Of a stretch of 7,173 nt of DNA, positions 5,972 to 7,173 are shown piece by piece; the first letter of the stretch is position 1; each line of letters starts with the position of its first letter. The stretch comes from UBA4055 sp036721445 (lineage in GTDB: Bacteria; UBA4055). Made by a program: the position numbers and the translations under genes. The stretch lies in contig DAIMKZ010000111.1 of the NCBI GenBank assembly GCA_036721445.1, positions 1 through 7,173 of the forward strand. The letters are read 5' to 3'. The notes under the pieces were generated by a model. The model was not told the origin of the DNA, made no database searches, and worked only from the letters and a program-made list of their open reading frames with translations.

Positions 5972-7123
5972 ATGAAATTTAAATATTTAGTCCTGATAGC
6001 GGCAGCAATATTAACAGTTTCCTGCGGATCTAAAAGGGATCAGACTGAGATCATTGACGGAATAAAAGTATTTAAGAACGGTAATGTACCTGCTGACAGA
6101 AATGTAAATGTTCAAGCCGAATTTTTATTCGATCTGAACGAGGATACAGGAGATACATCAGTTGTAATAAGAAGAATTTCATCCATTGAAGTTGATGACA
6201 AAGATAATATCTACATTCTTGACAGAAGAAAAAGCACTGTTTTCAAATTCAGTCCTGAAGGATCACTGATAAAGACTTTCGGACAGAGAGGGACGGGGCC
6301 CGGAGAAATGGCAAGGCCGGAACAGGTGCTCGTATCGAACGATACGGTATATGTTACGGACATGAGGCAGAGGAAAGTAATTATGTTCGATAAGGAAGGT
6401 GCGTATCTGAGAGATATCATACCTCTAAGAGATAACGGGTTCCCGCGGAATCTGGCGAAAGTGACTGAAGATAAATTCGCAGGAGTACTTTTCGGCAGAG
6501 GGGGAAGAGGTGGTCCGGGTAACAGAACTGTAAGCATCAATTTTTCTCTTCTGGACAGAAGGTTCGAGAAGATATCGGATATGGTCTCGGAACAGTTCGA
6601 GATAGACGGGAACAATTTTAATCCTATGGATCATGATAACAAATTCACAACAGGGGGAGGAAAAATTTATTACGCAGAGAACACTGAGGACAAGATACTC
6701 GTGAATGTATTCGATCAAGAAGGTAAAAAGATCGAAGAGATCAGGAAAAGTTATGCCAAAGTAATGTATTCAGACACAGAGAGAAAGAAATTTCAGGAAA
6801 GAGCCGAAAGAGATTTCAGGTGGAGAGATTTTGACGCGTCAGCTTTAAGATATAAAAAATCTGTTGAGAATATCTTCTGGCATAGTGACGGATACATCCT
6901 CCTTGAATGCGCCAGAAAAACCGATGATAATGAAAGTACAAATTTTGTAGTCGATGTTTACAGGGACGGTGTTTATCTTAATACGGTTGATCTTAATAAG
7001 AACGACCCTCAATTCTACAGAAACGGCGACGGATTCATTAAGATGTTAATAAGGGATAAGCTGTTCGTTTATAATGAAGACGACAACATCATAAGCGTTT
7101 ATAGGATAATAATAACTCAATAA
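5972..7123 (+). CDS. 6-bladed beta-propeller (NHL-like) lipoprotein
   Basis: The 383-residue protein begins with a lipoprotein-type signal (MKFK, hydrophobic stretch, then LTVSCGS), so Cys18 is the probable lipidated residue; Thr at -3 is not ideal, but Gly-Ser after the Cys supports it. The mature protein reads as a beta-propeller of the NHL/6-bladed type. One blade spans about 70-104 (ISSIEVDDKDNIYILDRR, then VFKFSPEGSLIKTFG) and is followed by the typical GQRGTGPGEMARPEQV loop; the next spans about 118-150 (VYVTDMRQRKVIMFDKEG). Later blades are more diverged (KIYYAENTEDKILVNVFDQEGK near 231-252; YILLECARK near 308-316; KLFVYNEDDNIISVYRI near 363-379). A glycine/arginine-rich loop (FGRGGRGGPGNR) lies at 174-185. 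The start has GGAG 7 bases upstream. Such proteins sit on the cell surface or periplasmic face of the outer membrane and are often expanded in FCB-group genomes; no enzymatic motif is evident and its partner or ligand is unknown. It is transcribed away from the carbohydrate genes, so a shared function is not implied. Confidence 0.88.
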   Translation: MKFKYLVLIAAAILTVSCGSKRDQTEIIDGIKVFKNGNVPADRNVNVQAEFLFDLNEDTGDTSVVIRRISSIEVDDKDNIYILDRRKSTVFKFSPEGSLIKTFGQRGTGPGEMARPEQVLVSNDTVYVTDMRQRKVIMFDKEGAYLRDIIPLRDNGFPRNLAKVTEDKFAGVLFGRGGRGGPGNRTVSINFSLLDRRFEKISDMVSEQFEIDGNNFNPMDHDNKFTTGGGKIYYAENTEDKILVNVFDQEGKKIEEIRKSYAKVMYSDTERKKFQERAERDFRWRDFDASALRYKKSVENIFWHSDGYILLECARKTDDNESTNFVVDVYRDGVYLNTVDLNKNDPQFYRNGDGFIKMLIRDKLFVYNEDDNIISVYRIIITQ

Positions 7124-7146
7124 TTGAATAAATTTCGTGTTGATTT

Positions 7147-7164
7147 TAAGGATATTTTTCCTTA
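7147..7164 (+). terminator. Possible weak hairpin after the beta-propeller gene
   Basis: TAAGGA and TCCTTA form a perfect 6-bp stem around a 6-base loop (TATTTT), 23 bases after the stop codon. The stem has only two G-C pairs and no T run follows, so it is a poor intrinsic terminator; the window ends 9 bases later. It is the only stem I see after this gene. Confidence 0.25.
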
Positions 7165-7173
7165 TATACCATT

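Noticed and set aside
7124..7173. Start of a further gene at the right edge
   Set aside because: Only 50 AT-rich bases follow the lipoprotein stop, with no ribosome site and start pair that can be assessed.

Overview
The window holds six protein-coding genes, one of them cut by the left edge, and no RNA genes, CRISPR array or insertion sequence that I can see. Two exported proteins have cleavable signal peptides and one has a lipoprotein signal. Ribosome binding sites of the GGAG type precede four genes. G+C looks to be in the mid-40s percent by eye. Secreted CBM9-like proteins, 6-bladed beta-propeller lipoproteins and DUF4143 ATPases together point to an anaerobic or gut/sediment-type Gram-negative bacterium of the FCB or PVC groups or an uncultured relative. 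That placement is an impression from gene content; no marker gene is present.

Layout: five genes run leftwards (minus strand) and one runs rightwards. Reading in the transcription direction from a 108-bp divergent intergenic region (5864-5971), the minus-strand genes are: a secreted CBM9-like protein (5863-4736); after a 101-bp AT-rich gap carrying a 10-bp direct repeat, an AAA_14/DUF4143 ATPase (4634-3501); after only 27 bp, a cytoplasmic GH130 mannoside phosphorylase (3473-2529); a MalK/UgpC/MsmK-type sugar ABC transporter ATPase (2529-1432); and a sugar-binding periplasmic protein (1432 to beyond base 1). On the plus strand a 6-bladed beta-propeller lipoprotein occupies 5972-7123.

How the genes fit together: GH130, the ABC ATPase and the solute-binding protein form one tightly packed operon in which each stop codon overlaps the next start (TAATG, twice). 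A straightforward reading is a mannoside uptake and phosphorolysis module: a binding protein captures beta-mannosides, a sugar ABC importer brings them in (permeases not in the window, presumably beyond the left edge), the MalK-like ATPase drives transport, and the GH130 enzyme splits the imported glycan with phosphate to give alpha-mannose-1-phosphate. The CBM9-like protein may help bind polysaccharide outside the cytoplasm, but its link is by neighbourhood only. The DUF4143 ATPase has no evident sugar-related role, looks lower in G+C and sits between the two sugar-related parts like an inserted gene. I find no clear evidence of a wholly new system; the most worthwhile leads are the inserted ATPase, the split CBM9/pseudopilin-like architecture, the coupled phosphorylase-transporter operon and the unresolved end of the binding protein.
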